The notes beneath the pieces are model-generated. The model did not search any database and was not told where the DNA came from. It was given only the letters and a program-made list of their open reading frames with translations. The translations under genes were made by a program, and so were the position numbers. Of a stretch of DNA of 59,719 bases, positions 47,547-55,440 are shown piece after piece; the stretch's first letter is position 1; each line of letters opens with the position of its first letter. The DNA is from a virus. The DNA is taken from the IMG/VR virus record IMGVR_UViG_3300025000_000111, positions 1 through 59,719 of that record; one strand, written 5' to 3'.

Positions 47547-48282
47547 TGTTTATATATTTTCCCACCATCCAACTTCTCCTAATACAAGTATCTACATACC
47601 GTTTACCCCACTTACTTATTAAATCAGGTAATGCTGTTTTAACGTGGTCTGCTCTTACTTTTTCCTTGTAGCTAACATTATTCTTGTGCTTGACCAAAAC
47701 ATTACAGGCTATCACATTTCTGAATCCAGCTTTAATGGATTTAAGGGAGTAGTCATCTTCACTACCGTAATGTGGAAACTTTTCTTGATCCATTAATCCA
47801 ATCTTATCTATCAGGTTCTTGCTGATGAAATAGCAGAAGCCATGAACAAACACAAGACCCATCGCCTGTCTGTTGTTGATGTTTTGTAAATAGGATTCAA
47901 CATTATTAACCGTTTGACTTAGTGCATTATCGCTAACTACACCAGCCACACCTATCTGCCTGTCAATATGCTTTTCTACTTTATCATACCAATCTGGTGT
48001 AACAACCTCAGCATCACTGTTTAACAGACATAACGACTTAAACTCATAGTTATCCAAAGCAAATTGGATTCCGTTGTTACAGGCTGTCGTGAAGCCGTAA
48101 GCCTTATCGCTACGTAGCACTATATGACCAGATTTATCTATGTAGTCAATGGTTGCCTTGTCTGTGCTACCATCATCCACTAAGATTATAACAGGGTCTG
48201 TTGTATGCTTTATAACTGACTCAACACATCTTTTCAGGTAGTCAACCTGATTATGTATTGGAATGATTATTATTTTACTCAT
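47536..48282 (-). CDS. Glycosyltransferase family 2 protein
   Basis: The 248-aa enzyme has KIIIIPIHNQVDYLKRCVES, IILVDDGSTD (the DxD-containing nucleotide-sugar site), LCLLNSDAEVV and a late HYGSEDDYSLKSIKAGF (acceptor/ED motif), characteristic of GT2. It could build the first sugars onto a virion or host glycan. Last gene of the four-gene glycan block, overlapping the terminase small subunit by 11 bases. Confidence 0.9.
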   Translation of the reverse strand: MSKIIIIPIHNQVDYLKRCVESVIKHTTDPVIILVDDGSTDKATIDYIDKSGHIVLRSDKAYGFTTACNNGIQFALDNYEFKSLCLLNSDAEVVTPDWYDKVEKHIDRQIGVAGVVSDNALSQTVNNVESYLQNINNRQAMGLVFVHGFCYFISKNLIDKIGLMDQEKFPHYGSEDDYSLKSIKAGFRNVIACNVLVKHKNNVSYKEKVRADHVKTALPDLISKWGKRYVDTCIRRSWMVGKYINNGR

Positions 48283-49012
48283 AACTCTTATTCTGTCCTA
48301 TTTCCATCCCGTATTGCAGATGGTGAATGTTAAGTATTTTCAGTGCTATCATTTCTTTCACATCTTCATCCTTTAAGCCGGATATATTCACCCTGTTAGG
48401 ATGCCTTGATGATATTGCGCCAGCCCACACCCAAGACCATGCCGTTCTGCCTGTTGTGGCTATCACATCATATCCATCCATAGCTGCTTCTCTTGATCCA
48501 ATCACTTCAAAGTCCCAAGGACTCCAATCATGGTTCAGTTGTTTAAGCAGATAATCTTTACGCCATACGGAGAATTGTGTTGAAATTTTATACAGTGCGT
48601 CAGGCGCATACTTGTACACGTCAAACCCGTCACACTTTTCAATGACAGTTGGCGGTGTTATGTGGTATTGATGTCCTGCTCCAAGTTCAAACCTTCCTAT
48701 CCTATCGTTGGCTATCATCAGTTCTAAGCCTTTATTCAGTACTTCATAGTCAAATCCTGCTGTCGGGATGAAGTCATCCAGTCCGAAGATAACAAACTCA
48801 TCTTCAATTCCATGTATGTAACTATATAAATCTTTACACCAATTACCTATATGTAACTGTGTGTCTGATAGTGATATACATGGAAAGTTTATCTGTGGGA
48901 AGTGACTATAACCTAAAACGTCAATAGGCTCATCACAGTACTTATTATACTGATGTGCAAAGGCTTCAAGTATATAGCTTGTCTTATCTGATGTCGCTAT
49001 AATTATTCTCAT
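48275..49012 (-). CDS. Putative glycosyltransferase-like protein
   Basis: The 245-aa protein starts with a Rossmann-like strand (MRIIIATSDKTSYILEAFAH) and contains FVIFGLDDFIPTAG, which looks like a D-D metal site of a GT-A enzyme. The late block WSPWDFEVIGSREA resembles the acceptor loop of GT enzymes from surface polysaccharide clusters. The family is not clear. Confidence 0.62.
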   Translation of the reverse strand: MRIIIATSDKTSYILEAFAHQYNKYCDEPIDVLGYSHFPQINFPCISLSDTQLHIGNWCKDLYSYIHGIEDEFVIFGLDDFIPTAGFDYEVLNKGLELMIANDRIGRFELGAGHQYHITPPTVIEKCDGFDVYKYAPDALYKISTQFSVWRKDYLLKQLNHDWSPWDFEVIGSREAAMDGYDVIATTGRTAWSWVWAGAISSRHPNRVNISGLKDEDVKEMIALKILNIHHLQYGMEIGQNKSYE

Positions 49013-49839
49013 ATCATATCCATTATTTCGGTAATCGAGTACAGTGTTACTTCATTAGAGTATTTACCACCCTCAATTATCTTCTCGTGCATATTCTCAC
49101 CTTTCTGTAATCCGATAGTCTTGATTTTTAATTCACCAACTCCGTATTTTTGATGTGTTGCAGAAAGCAAATCACCCAGTTTCATTCCCTTCATTTCAGG
49201 ACAGAATGGTGTGCTATCTTTAGCTTCTTTCATACACTTGAATATCAGGTCAATAGCCTGTTCAACAGTCCAATAGAATCTGGTTGCTTCCGTATCTGTG
49301 ACGATAACTTCTTTCCCCTGTTTCATCAGGTCAATCCATTTAGTCAAGACACTGCCAGTTGAATACAGGACATTACCGTAACGGACAATTCTATACTCCG
49401 TATCTGGATTAATCTGTTCAAACTGTTTAAACATAGTCTCCATCAACATCTTGGATGCACCATACACACCGTTAACCTGCGCGGCTTTATCTGTGGATAT
49501 TCCTAATATAAACTTGATGTTACTTGATAATGTCTCTTCCAGTAAATTTAATGATCCTATGGTATTGCTTCTGATACATTCAACCGACTGTGTTTCAGCC
49601 ATTCCAACATGCTTAAAGGCTGCAAGGTGGAAGATACCGTCAACTCCGAAACAAGCCTGATGACAGGAAAACCTATCAGCAATATCACCCGTAAGTATCT
49701 CTATATCAGGAAACTTCTGTTTTAGTTTCACTAAGTTACCTTCATTGCGTGACATCACTCGTATATCACAAGTTCCGTACAGCCGTTTAATTAAATGTTC
49801 ACCAAAGAATCCACTTCCTCCTGTTATTAAATACTTCAT
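49009..49839 (-). CDS. NDP-sugar dehydratase/epimerase (extended SDR, CapD/PseB-like)
   Basis: The 276-aa protein has the NAD(P)-binding ITGGSGFFGEHL (residues 5-16), GIFHLAAFKHVG (substrate region), ISTDKA and the YGASK catalytic Tyr-Lys. The VGMAETQSVECIRSNTIGS segment fits the short UDP-GlcNAc 4,6-dehydratase group. It would supply an activated sugar for the neighbouring transferases. An enzyme from this family in a phage genome is unusual. Confidence 0.88.
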   Translation of the reverse strand: MKYLITGGSGFFGEHLIKRLYGTCDIRVMSRNEGNLVKLKQKFPDIEILTGDIADRFSCHQACFGVDGIFHLAAFKHVGMAETQSVECIRSNTIGSLNLLEETLSSNIKFILGISTDKAAQVNGVYGASKMLMETMFKQFEQINPDTEYRIVRYGNVLYSTGSVLTKWIDLMKQGKEVIVTDTEATRFYWTVEQAIDLIFKCMKEAKDSTPFCPEMKGMKLGDLLSATHQKYGVGELKIKTIGLQKGENMHEKIIEGGKYSNEVTLYSITEIMDMI

Positions 49840-50558
49840 CCTAATTTCTTTCTTGTATATGGTTGAAACTTACTAAATCCTTGCCACTTCATATTATCCC
49901 TACTCATCCTACCGCAATAAGGGTCTAAGGCACTACCTATATCAATGAGGAATGAATCTTGTCCGATAATAGGGAACAACTCGTCAATCAATATCTTAGT
50001 GGTATATCCAGTACTAAACAGGAACATTCGGCTTCCGGCTGCATACTGTTCCAGTATAACCTGTTTAATCCAATCAAACACCAAGAATGAATCCTTGTCT
50101 GGTGTTTCTATATGGATAATGTCTTTCATTCCGTCAAGTGCGATAACGTGTTGTAAATGGCTTCCACCAACAAACACAGGCACATAACAGGATACAGCCT
50201 CAGCAAACTCCTTTATCCTGCCGTTGAATGACAGGTCTTGCCACACTTCACCGTTATAGAAGTCCATATCGGGACAGACCTCGTTCAGAAACTGTTTAAA
50301 CCACTCTACATCCTGTTTAAATGCTGGTTCAAAGGTACAATCCAGTAAACAATGATAGTAGTGGTGTTTGTTCCTGAATACATTCTTCATTGGCTCTACC
50401 AGTTGAGGTAGGAACGTACTTCCATCACAATTTTCTGATAGTGTAGAATGGTTCGACATACAAAGCACTTCACCGTCTCCGAAGCGGCTGAAACTGAACG
50501 GCTTATTGTCTTTGATTAATTGCAGATAATGGTCTGCTGGTAAGTTAATTATTTCCAT
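49836..50558 (-). CDS. GT-D fold glycosyltransferase
   Basis: The start at 50558 (MEIINLPADHYLQLIKDNKP) is chosen because the earlier frame crosses the late promoter. The signature FSFSRFGDGEVLCMSN near residue 20-37 and the later VFVGGSHLQH and RMFLFSTGYTTKILIDELF match the GT-D (DUF1792) domain of bacterial glycosyltransferases. It is the first gene of the four-gene glycan block ending at 47536. Confidence 0.8.
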   Translation of the reverse strand: MEIINLPADHYLQLIKDNKPFSFSRFGDGEVLCMSNHSTLSENCDGSTFLPQLVEPMKNVFRNKHHYYHCLLDCTFEPAFKQDVEWFKQFLNEVCPDMDFYNGEVWQDLSFNGRIKEFAEAVSCYVPVFVGGSHLQHVIALDGMKDIIHIETPDKDSFLVFDWIKQVILEQYAAGSRMFLFSTGYTTKILIDELFPIIGQDSFLIDIGSALDPYCGRMSRDNMKWQGFSKFQPYTRKKLG

Positions 50559-50576
50559 ATATCCCTTGTTAATAGC

Positions 50577-50620
50577 CAAAAATAGGTAATAACCAGAAAT
50601 ATAAAAATAATTATAGGTTT
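50577..50620 (-). promoter_or_regulatory. Late promoter with AT-rich upstream box
   Basis: Minus-strand TATTTTTG (50584-50577) with AT box AAATAATTATAGG (50606-50620 plus-strand text) 21 bases upstream. It drives the glycan block. A plus-strand promoter starts five bases beyond. Confidence 0.65.
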
Positions 50621-50624
50621 TTAC

Positions 50625-50655
50625 TTGACAAATCCAGTACAATTTCTTATATTTG
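50625..50655 (+). promoter_or_regulatory. Plus-strand cassette promoter 6
   Basis: TTGACA at 50625 and TATATTTG at 50648, 23 bases apart. Confidence 0.86.
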
Positions 50656-50675
50656 CACAATAAATACAATGAATT

Positions 50676-51011
50676 ATGCATAAAGCAAGAAGAATTGGTA
50701 GTGGTGAATGGGTTAAGGGGTATTTATTTCAATCAGAAAAAGAAAGTTGGATTACAGATTCAATAAACATTAATCTTTCAACTCATAGAAACTTTGCTTG
50801 GTGGCAAGTCATTCCAGAAACAGTCTGCCGACCAACATATCTAACAGATAAACTTAGTATAGATATTTACGAACACGATATCCTTGATGACGGCAGTGAA
50901 GTACTATGGGAAGATGGTGGGTTTGTTGTATATCCGCCTTACAAACAGGTATCAAACAGGTTCAATCAGGCAAGAGCATCAAGACAGGAAGTTGTTGGTA
51001 ATAGCAGATAA
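50676..51011 (+). CDS. YopX-like protein, 111 aa
   Basis: The protein has HKARRIGSGEWVKGYLFQSE and IDIYEHDILDDGSEVLWEDG, the W-x-x-G-Y and I-Y-E-x-D-I of YopX proteins. It is short for the family and ends overlapping the convergent GT4 gene by 33 bases, perhaps trimmed by insertion. Single gene of cassette 6. Confidence 0.75.
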   Translation: MHKARRIGSGEWVKGYLFQSEKESWITDSININLSTHRNFAWWQVIPETVCRPTYLTDKLSIDIYEHDILDDGSEVLWEDGGFVVYPPYKQVSNRFNQARASRQEVVGNSR

Positions 51012-51872
51012 CACATTGTCAGCCACTGTTTTAATGGTATATGGCTGTACAATATTCTCCATTCTTTCCTGATATATTGGCGCAATCATGTCGTAATTAT
51101 CTATCATAGCCTCAATATGCTCTGTGCCAATGGTTACGTTATACCTATCGTAGAACAGTTCACCTATTGCCCCATCCAAGATTATAGCTGGACAACCACA
51201 CAAAGTACTCTCAATCGGAGTCAGGTTCAGTCCTTCTGAGGTACTTGGCATTAAATAGCACTTACATTGATTAAACACCTCATTAATCTGGCTTCTATTG
51301 GCATTATAGTACGATTTAACCATACTTTTTGGTTTTAACGGGTGTTTCTGCCCGAAAATCACCGTACCTTCTATAACACCATCATTATATAGGTTGTCAG
51401 CAGTTCTGGCAGCAAAGGCATATTGCTTGGATGGCATATCGTGAGCCATAATCGCCAGATATCTTTTTCTATCTCTGTTTTCATTCTTTAATCCTGTTGT
51501 GTTTATATCAAATCCTACTCTTATCGGGTTTCCACCGTTTTTTCTGATGGAATCTTCTATCTTTTTAGTGCTACACATCACTTTCCAACCTGTTTTTAGG
51601 GCATTCCTGCGTTCCTGTGCAATACTCATACCATAACTTAACATCATCACCGCATCTGTCTTAGGATGAACAAATGGATTGTCTGAATAAGTTATCCAGT
51701 GGTCAAAGTTGACAGGCGGTGTGCCTACCGTGTATCTACAAGTAGTTACAGGTTTATGTCCTGTCAGCCGTTGGAAATGCAGATCAGCACCCATTTGTTC
51801 AGCCAGACGGACAGTAGCCATCACACCACCACAAATACTACTGAAAAACGGGAGTTCAAAGACTATTTTCAT
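50979..51872 (-). CDS. Glycosyltransferase family 4 (GT-B) protein
   Basis: The start at 51872 (MKIVFELPFFSSICGGVMAT) gives a 297-aa GT-B enzyme: GGVMATVRLAEQMG at the N-terminus, YLAIMAHDMPSKQYA, and CYLMPSTSEGLNLTPIESTL with GCPAIILDG, the classic GT4 E-x7-E region. It transfers an activated sugar to an acceptor glycan. It is a separate transcription unit directly upstream of cassette 6. Confidence 0.88.
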   Translation of the reverse strand: MKIVFELPFFSSICGGVMATVRLAEQMGADLHFQRLTGHKPVTTCRYTVGTPPVNFDHWITYSDNPFVHPKTDAVMMLSYGMSIAQERRNALKTGWKVMCSTKKIEDSIRKNGGNPIRVGFDINTTGLKNENRDRKRYLAIMAHDMPSKQYAFAARTADNLYNDGVIEGTVIFGQKHPLKPKSMVKSYYNANRSQINEVFNQCKCYLMPSTSEGLNLTPIESTLCGCPAIILDGAIGELFYDRYNVTIGTEHIEAMIDNYDMIAPIYQERMENIVQPYTIKTVADNVLSAITNNFLS

Positions 51873-51932
51873 AGTTTTTTTATGTAAAAATACATTATTT
51901 TCAGTTATTTTTAAATTATTATTCATTTTTAC

Positions 51933-51963
51933 TTGACAAATCCGAAATAAGGTTGTACATTTG
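51933..51963 (+). promoter_or_regulatory. Plus-strand cassette promoter 7
   Basis: TTGACA at 51933 and TACATTTG at 51956, 23 bases apart. It lies near a TATTTTTA-like minus-strand box at 51886-51893. Confidence 0.88.
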
Positions 51964-51976
51964 TAGAAAAAAAGAT

Positions 51977-52156
51977 ATGGTAACACGAGTAGATGAAAAC
52001 ATACAAAAAGCAAAGGAATACTTAAATAGTGCCTATTGTGAGTTATTAACAGTTATTGATCCAAGTACAAATGGACAGGATTATCTTAACAAAGATTATG
52101 TTAATGATGTATATGAAATTATTGGTCAATTATTAAAAATACAAGGCAGGTTATGA
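51977..52156 (+). CDS. Small hypothetical protein, 59 aa
   Basis: The ATG at 51977 (MVTRVDENIQKAKEYLNSAY) follows the promoter by 13 bases. A helical acidic protein ending YEIIGQLLKIQGRL. It overlaps the next gene by 4 bases. First gene of cassette 7. Confidence 0.68.
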   Translation: MVTRVDENIQKAKEYLNSAYCELLTVIDPSTNGQDYLNKDYVNDVYEIIGQLLKIQGRL

Positions 52157-52389
52157 AAGAAAAATTAGGACAAGAATCAGCATTTCCTGAACCATTTTTA
52201 AATGATCCCCATCTTTCTCTTAGTTGTGAGAAAGGAATGAATAAACGCTTTTATGCAGCTTGTGCGGCGATGCGGGGAATTTTAGCTTCTGGAATTAAAA
52301 TTGATGGAAGTAATCCCAGACCATGTAATACAGCATATGCAGCTTATAATTTTGCAGACGAACTTTTAAGACAGGAAAATGAAAACTAA
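52153..52389 (+). CDS. Conserved phage hypothetical protein, 78 aa
   Basis: Contains KGMNKRFYAACAAMRGILAS and NTAYAAYNFADELLRQEN, the hallmarks of a small Ala-rich protein frequent in phages (G-M-x-x-R-x-Y-x-A-A-x-A-M-x-G-x-L). Function unknown. Confidence 0.8.
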   Translation: MKEKLGQESAFPEPFLNDPHLSLSCEKGMNKRFYAACAAMRGILASGIKIDGSNPRPCNTAYAAYNFADELLRQENEN

Positions 52390-52594
52390 TCTCATAAAAC
52401 TCAGGCTTATTGACAGGATGGTTGTGAGCATTGATAATTTTTATTCAATAACCATCAGTGAATACGATATTAAACTACAAGGAGGGTATGATTCAAAAAT
52501 TACCCTAAAACTGAATAAGTTGTTCCATTTTACTATTGACAGTAATGGATATATGTCAGGTACGAAAGGAAATGTTAATATTACACTAACTTAA
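52379..52594 (+). CDS. Hypothetical protein, 71 aa
   Basis: Beta-rich protein (RMVVSIDNFYSITISEYDIK) resembling small ImmA-like or YopX-like folds only loosely. It overlaps the upstream gene by 11 bases. No family assigned. Confidence 0.62.
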   Translation: MKTNLIKLRLIDRMVVSIDNFYSITISEYDIKLQGGYDSKITLKLNKLFHFTIDSNGYMSGTKGNVNITLT

Positions 52595-52600
52595 ACTATT

Positions 52601-53095
52601 ATGAAACTAACAATTGAACACTTAGCGCCTTATTTGCCTTATGGATTGAAGGTAATTGTTGAGTATTACGGTATTGAAACAATGATTGGATTAAATAAAG
52701 GTTGTATTATTACCGATGTTGATGATTGTGATTTTATTGGAATTAAACCAATACTTAGAAATCTTTCAGACCTTACAAAAAAGATTGAAGTCAATGGTGA
52801 AAAGTTTGTGCCAATTAATCATCTTTTAGATATTCATTCGAAATGTAATTGGAGTGCATCTGACTATTTAGTTATATCAAATGGAGTTGGAGAATGGTGG
52901 ACATCTATAAAAGGCGGATATTCAATATTTGGGTATAATGAAAAAAATGGATTTTATCAAGTTACTCAAAACGGAGTATTTAATATTGTGAAAAATCAAA
53001 TTAAATTATATCAAAAACTCTTTTCATGGCACTTCGATGTATTCAACCTCATTGAAAACGGATTAGCAATTGATATTAACACAATTAAGATATGA
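52601..53095 (+). CDS. Hypothetical protein, 164 aa
   Basis: It opens MKLTIEHLAPYLPYGLKVIV, a start I know from Bacteroidota-phage proteins that pair with the LRIGNYV family (they share the I-x-PILRNLSDL block, here IKPILRNLSDLTKKIEVNGE). The C-terminal part is variable. It may belong to the same broad family as 11457-11813. Overlaps the lipoprotein gene by 4 bases. Confidence 0.72.
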   Translation: MKLTIEHLAPYLPYGLKVIVEYYGIETMIGLNKGCIITDVDDCDFIGIKPILRNLSDLTKKIEVNGEKFVPINHLLDIHSKCNWSASDYLVISNGVGEWWTSIKGGYSIFGYNEKNGFYQVTQNGVFNIVKNQIKLYQKLFSWHFDVFNLIENGLAIDINTIKI

Positions 53096-53403
53096 AAAAG
53101 CTACTAATCATCATCCTACTATTGTCAGGATGTAAAAAAGAACAGCCAATACCTGTAGTGTACTCTATGGATGTCACCTGTCTAATCTGTGTTGTTGGTA
53201 TAACCATTAACGACAGCATCTATCCAGACGAAACCGTTACTTGGGATAAACACTTCGTATTCAATACAAAGACAGGTGATACTATTGATATATCGGTTGT
53301 TGGGGAAAAACCTAAGCAAGTTGACCTGTTTATAGATGGTGTACTGTTTGAAACAACAGGGGTTACTAAGGAGAATTACTTTAAAATAATTATAGCGGAG
53401 TAA
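53092..53403 (+). CDS. Putative lipoprotein, 103 aa
   Basis: The signal MKKLLIIILLLSGCKKEQ has a clear lipobox (L-L-S-G-C). The mature protein is beta-rich (YSMDVTCLICVVGITINDSI, KPKQVDLFIDGVLFE). Its position in a plus-strand accessory cassette suggests superinfection exclusion or another surface effect; this is inference. Confidence 0.78.
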   Translation: MKKLLIIILLLSGCKKEQPIPVVYSMDVTCLICVVGITINDSIYPDETVTWDKHFVFNTKTGDTIDISVVGEKPKQVDLFIDGVLFETTGVTKENYFKIIIAE

Positions 53404-53419
53404 TCATTGATATTATTTT

Positions 53420-53522
53420 TCGGGTGTGGTATTTGGTATATTTGTATCAGTATCAGAGTCGCACCTGAATTAAGAATTTAAACAGGGAGAGTAGGGTAGT
53501 GCGACACCCGAAATTCCTGTTT
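53420..53522 (+). promoter_or_regulatory. Promoter and pseudoknot leader of the DUF559 endonuclease gene
   Basis: TCGGGTGTG (53420-53428) followed by a TATATTTG -7 box (53437-53444) aligns with 41456-41481 without gaps at 21 of 26 positions. The RNA then forms a 7-bp stem (53458-53464 with 53499-53505) crossed by a 9-bp helix (53480-53488 with 53514-53522, one G-U) that ends 7 bases before the ATG. In DNA, TTTCGGGTGT (53418-53427) is also the exact complement of 53504-53513. Confidence 0.6.
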
Positions 53523-53529
53523 TTTTATT

Positions 53530-54303
53530 ATGAAGAAAAGAACAAAAATTACTCTTGCAGAACAATTTAGAAAAGAGGCCTTGGAACATCCAACACCATC
53601 AGAGTTAATCGCAAAAGAACTGCTTATTAAGGCTGGTGTAAATTTCAATCGTGAGCATATATTTTATCATGATGGTGGTAAGTCTTTCCGTGTTGATTTC
53701 TTTCTACCAAGACATAATGTTGTGATAGAAATTGATGGTGGATACCACGATACCGTAAGTCAAAAAAGACAGGATAAAAAAAGAGAAGATATTTTAATTA
53801 ACCAAAACGGTGTAAAAAAAATACTGAGATTCACTAACGATGAAATGCTGAATCCAAAACAATTCCTTGAAAAAGTTTCTGAGTATGCTACATCTATACC
53901 CATTCCTATATCAAGTAAGAAAATAGATTGGGAAGTAGTAACCAAGCAAATAAAGGATGAGGGTAGAACAAGCCTGTACTTCGCTAAAATGAAAGGTATC
54001 CTAACGTTATCCAAGATTAAATTCAAACACAAGCACGAGTTTATAAAAGATGACAAGCCAATTATAGCCGACTTCTACATACCTGAATATGGACTTGTTA
54101 TTGAGATAGATGATAATAAAGACAAGAACATCACTACCAGTAGTAAAATACGAACAGAAATGCTTAAACGCATTAACGGTGTAAAAGTGGTAAAACGGTT
54201 CAATAGCAAAACAATGATAGATACCATAGCAGTGGAAAGAACAATCAAAGAAATAATTAGAAACATCAAAAACGGAGACACTTATTCATATAAACTCAAC
54301 TAA
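53530..54303 (+). CDS. Tandem DUF559 (Vsr-like) endonuclease, 257 aa
   Basis: Two very-short-patch-repair-like PD-(D/E)XK domains lie in tandem. Domain 1 (about residues 15-115) has HPTPSELIAKELL, FRVDFFLPRHNVVIEIDGGY and a late LRFTNDEML. Domain 2 (about 140-240) repeats RTSLYFAKMKGI, PIIADFYIPEYGLVIEIDDN and VVKRFNS. The family includes DNA-nicking repair and homing enzymes. With its own promoter and leader, a selfish role is likely. Domain 2 has lost the H of the EIDGGYH block and may be structural. Confidence 0.82.
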   Translation: MKKRTKITLAEQFRKEALEHPTPSELIAKELLIKAGVNFNREHIFYHDGGKSFRVDFFLPRHNVVIEIDGGYHDTVSQKRQDKKREDILINQNGVKKILRFTNDEMLNPKQFLEKVSEYATSIPIPISSKKIDWEVVTKQIKDEGRTSLYFAKMKGILTLSKIKFKHKHEFIKDDKPIIADFYIPEYGLVIEIDDNKDKNITTSSKIRTEMLKRINGVKVVKRFNSKTMIDTIAVERTIKEIIRNIKNGDTYSYKLN

Positions 54304-54460
54304 ATCATTATTGATTATTTTTTTTTACCGATTTTTGTATTATTTTAGCTAAATGGAATTGTCAGGATATACAAGTAACCTTTATAAATAAATGTGATGA
54401 TTTTAGGATAAAATTTTTTTTCTAAATTTTAGCCGCCAAAACTTAAACTAACTACAAACT

Positions 54461-54664
54461 TTGAAAAAACATATCCCAGTATCAGACTTAATGCTTACTG
54501 CTAAATACAGATGGTATATCAAGGATATATACAGTATCTACCAGTTAAAGCATATTAGGAATGCTAAGAATGTTAATCCTGCTGTAAAGAAGGCTATAAA
54601 GATTAAAATAGCTGAACTGTCTGGTAAACCACTTAGACCAAGGAAATCCAGGTTAATATGGTAA
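54461..54664 (+). CDS. Hypothetical basic protein, TTG start, 67 aa
   Basis: The frame begins at TTG 54461 and reads KKHIPVSDLMLTAKYRWYIK, then a helical Lys/Arg-rich C-terminus (GKPLRPRKSRLIW). There is no nearby ATG. The basic character suggests nucleic-acid contact. Confidence is limited by the unusual start. Confidence 0.5.
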   Translation: MKKHIPVSDLMLTAKYRWYIKDIYSIYQLKHIRNAKNVNPAVKKAIKIKIAELSGKPLRPRKSRLIW

Positions 54665-54751
54665 AATAGGTTAAGGATAACTATGTTCAGTTGTGAACAG
54701 GTTAAATTAACCAACAGAAAAGCCCGTAAATTACAGGCCTATAGACTCTGG

Positions 54752-55042
54752 CTATTTCTGATATTGTTTATGGCTTCTTGCTGGCTTTACCTTAGTCATC
54801 CCATCGGTTACCTTATAACTACTTTGAGGGCTGTTAAATGGCTCTAAACAACCTTCCTCCAATTCACCCTCATCATACAGCCATTCAAACTCATCTAATA
54901 TGGCATCTGTTAGTAACACGGCTACCCTACCGGATATACCGTTAACACCTGTATCTACTATGATTCCTTCACATCCAACTGACTGGATAGGTGCTTTGCA
55001 AATATGGTTACTGATTACAACAACCTGATCTCCTACTTTCAT
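54752..55042 (-). CDS. KOW-like small protein, 96 aa
   Basis: The ATG at 55042 (MKVGDQVVVISNHICKAPIQ) follows a promoter by 11 bases. The opening K-V-G-D-x-V-V-V and the G-C-E-G-I-I-V-D-T-G block suggest a small beta barrel (KOW or SH3 type). The rest is acidic and then basic. Monocistronic and convergent to cassette 7. Confidence 0.7.
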   Translation of the reverse strand: MKVGDQVVVISNHICKAPIQSVGCEGIIVDTGVNGISGRVAVLLTDAILDEFEWLYDEGELEEGCLEPFNSPQSSYKVTDGMTKVKPARSHKQYQK

Positions 55043-55053
55043 AACTTTTCTTA

Positions 55054-55084
55054 CAAAGATAATACATATTTTACCAGATGTCAA
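55054..55084 (-). promoter_or_regulatory. Early promoter, Bacteroidota type
   Basis: Minus-strand TTGACAT from 55084 and TATCTTTG from 55061, 23 bases apart. Confidence 0.85.
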
Positions 55085-55323
55085 TAGGTCAAATAAAGAT
55101 AATTTGGTTAATCCTGATTATCAAGCAGTTATATATATTGGAAAATGGGGGAAAAATTTCAGGTGATTACCCCACCCCTCCTTCATCCTCCAAATTTCTG
55201 GTACACCCCTATCTTTCTGATTATCAATTAGTTAACTGTATATGACTGTGTATCAATGGGTTATAGTTAGGTAACAATGTAAACCACTGTAAATATGTAT
55301 CATTACAGGAATCTGTCCAAATT

Positions 55324-55440
55324 TGGGAAACAGTGTATAGGTGGGGAGACCCTTCCCAATATTAGAACATTGTACCTTCTTTCCCAGAATAAAACACCGT
55401 CTTATTTACGGAAAGCAGAATAATATTCTATATCTGGGAA
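55324..55440. repeat. Cluster of TGGGAA/TTCCCA boxes (possible iterons or operators)
   Basis: Within a gene-free stretch (55085-55672), TGGGAA occurs at 55324 and 55435 and its complement TTCCCA at 55353 and 55381. Spacings are 29, 28 and 54 bases, close to multiples of one unit. Three more boxes lie at 56751-56782. Short boxes in a strand-switch region suit binding sites for a replication initiator or repressor. Nothing else is recognised in the gap. Confidence 0.55.

Noticed and set aside
54683-54847. Plus-strand 54-aa frame with a membrane helix
   Set aside because: Its 3' half is antisense to the better supported gene at 54752-55042, and it has no promoter or overlap with neighbours.
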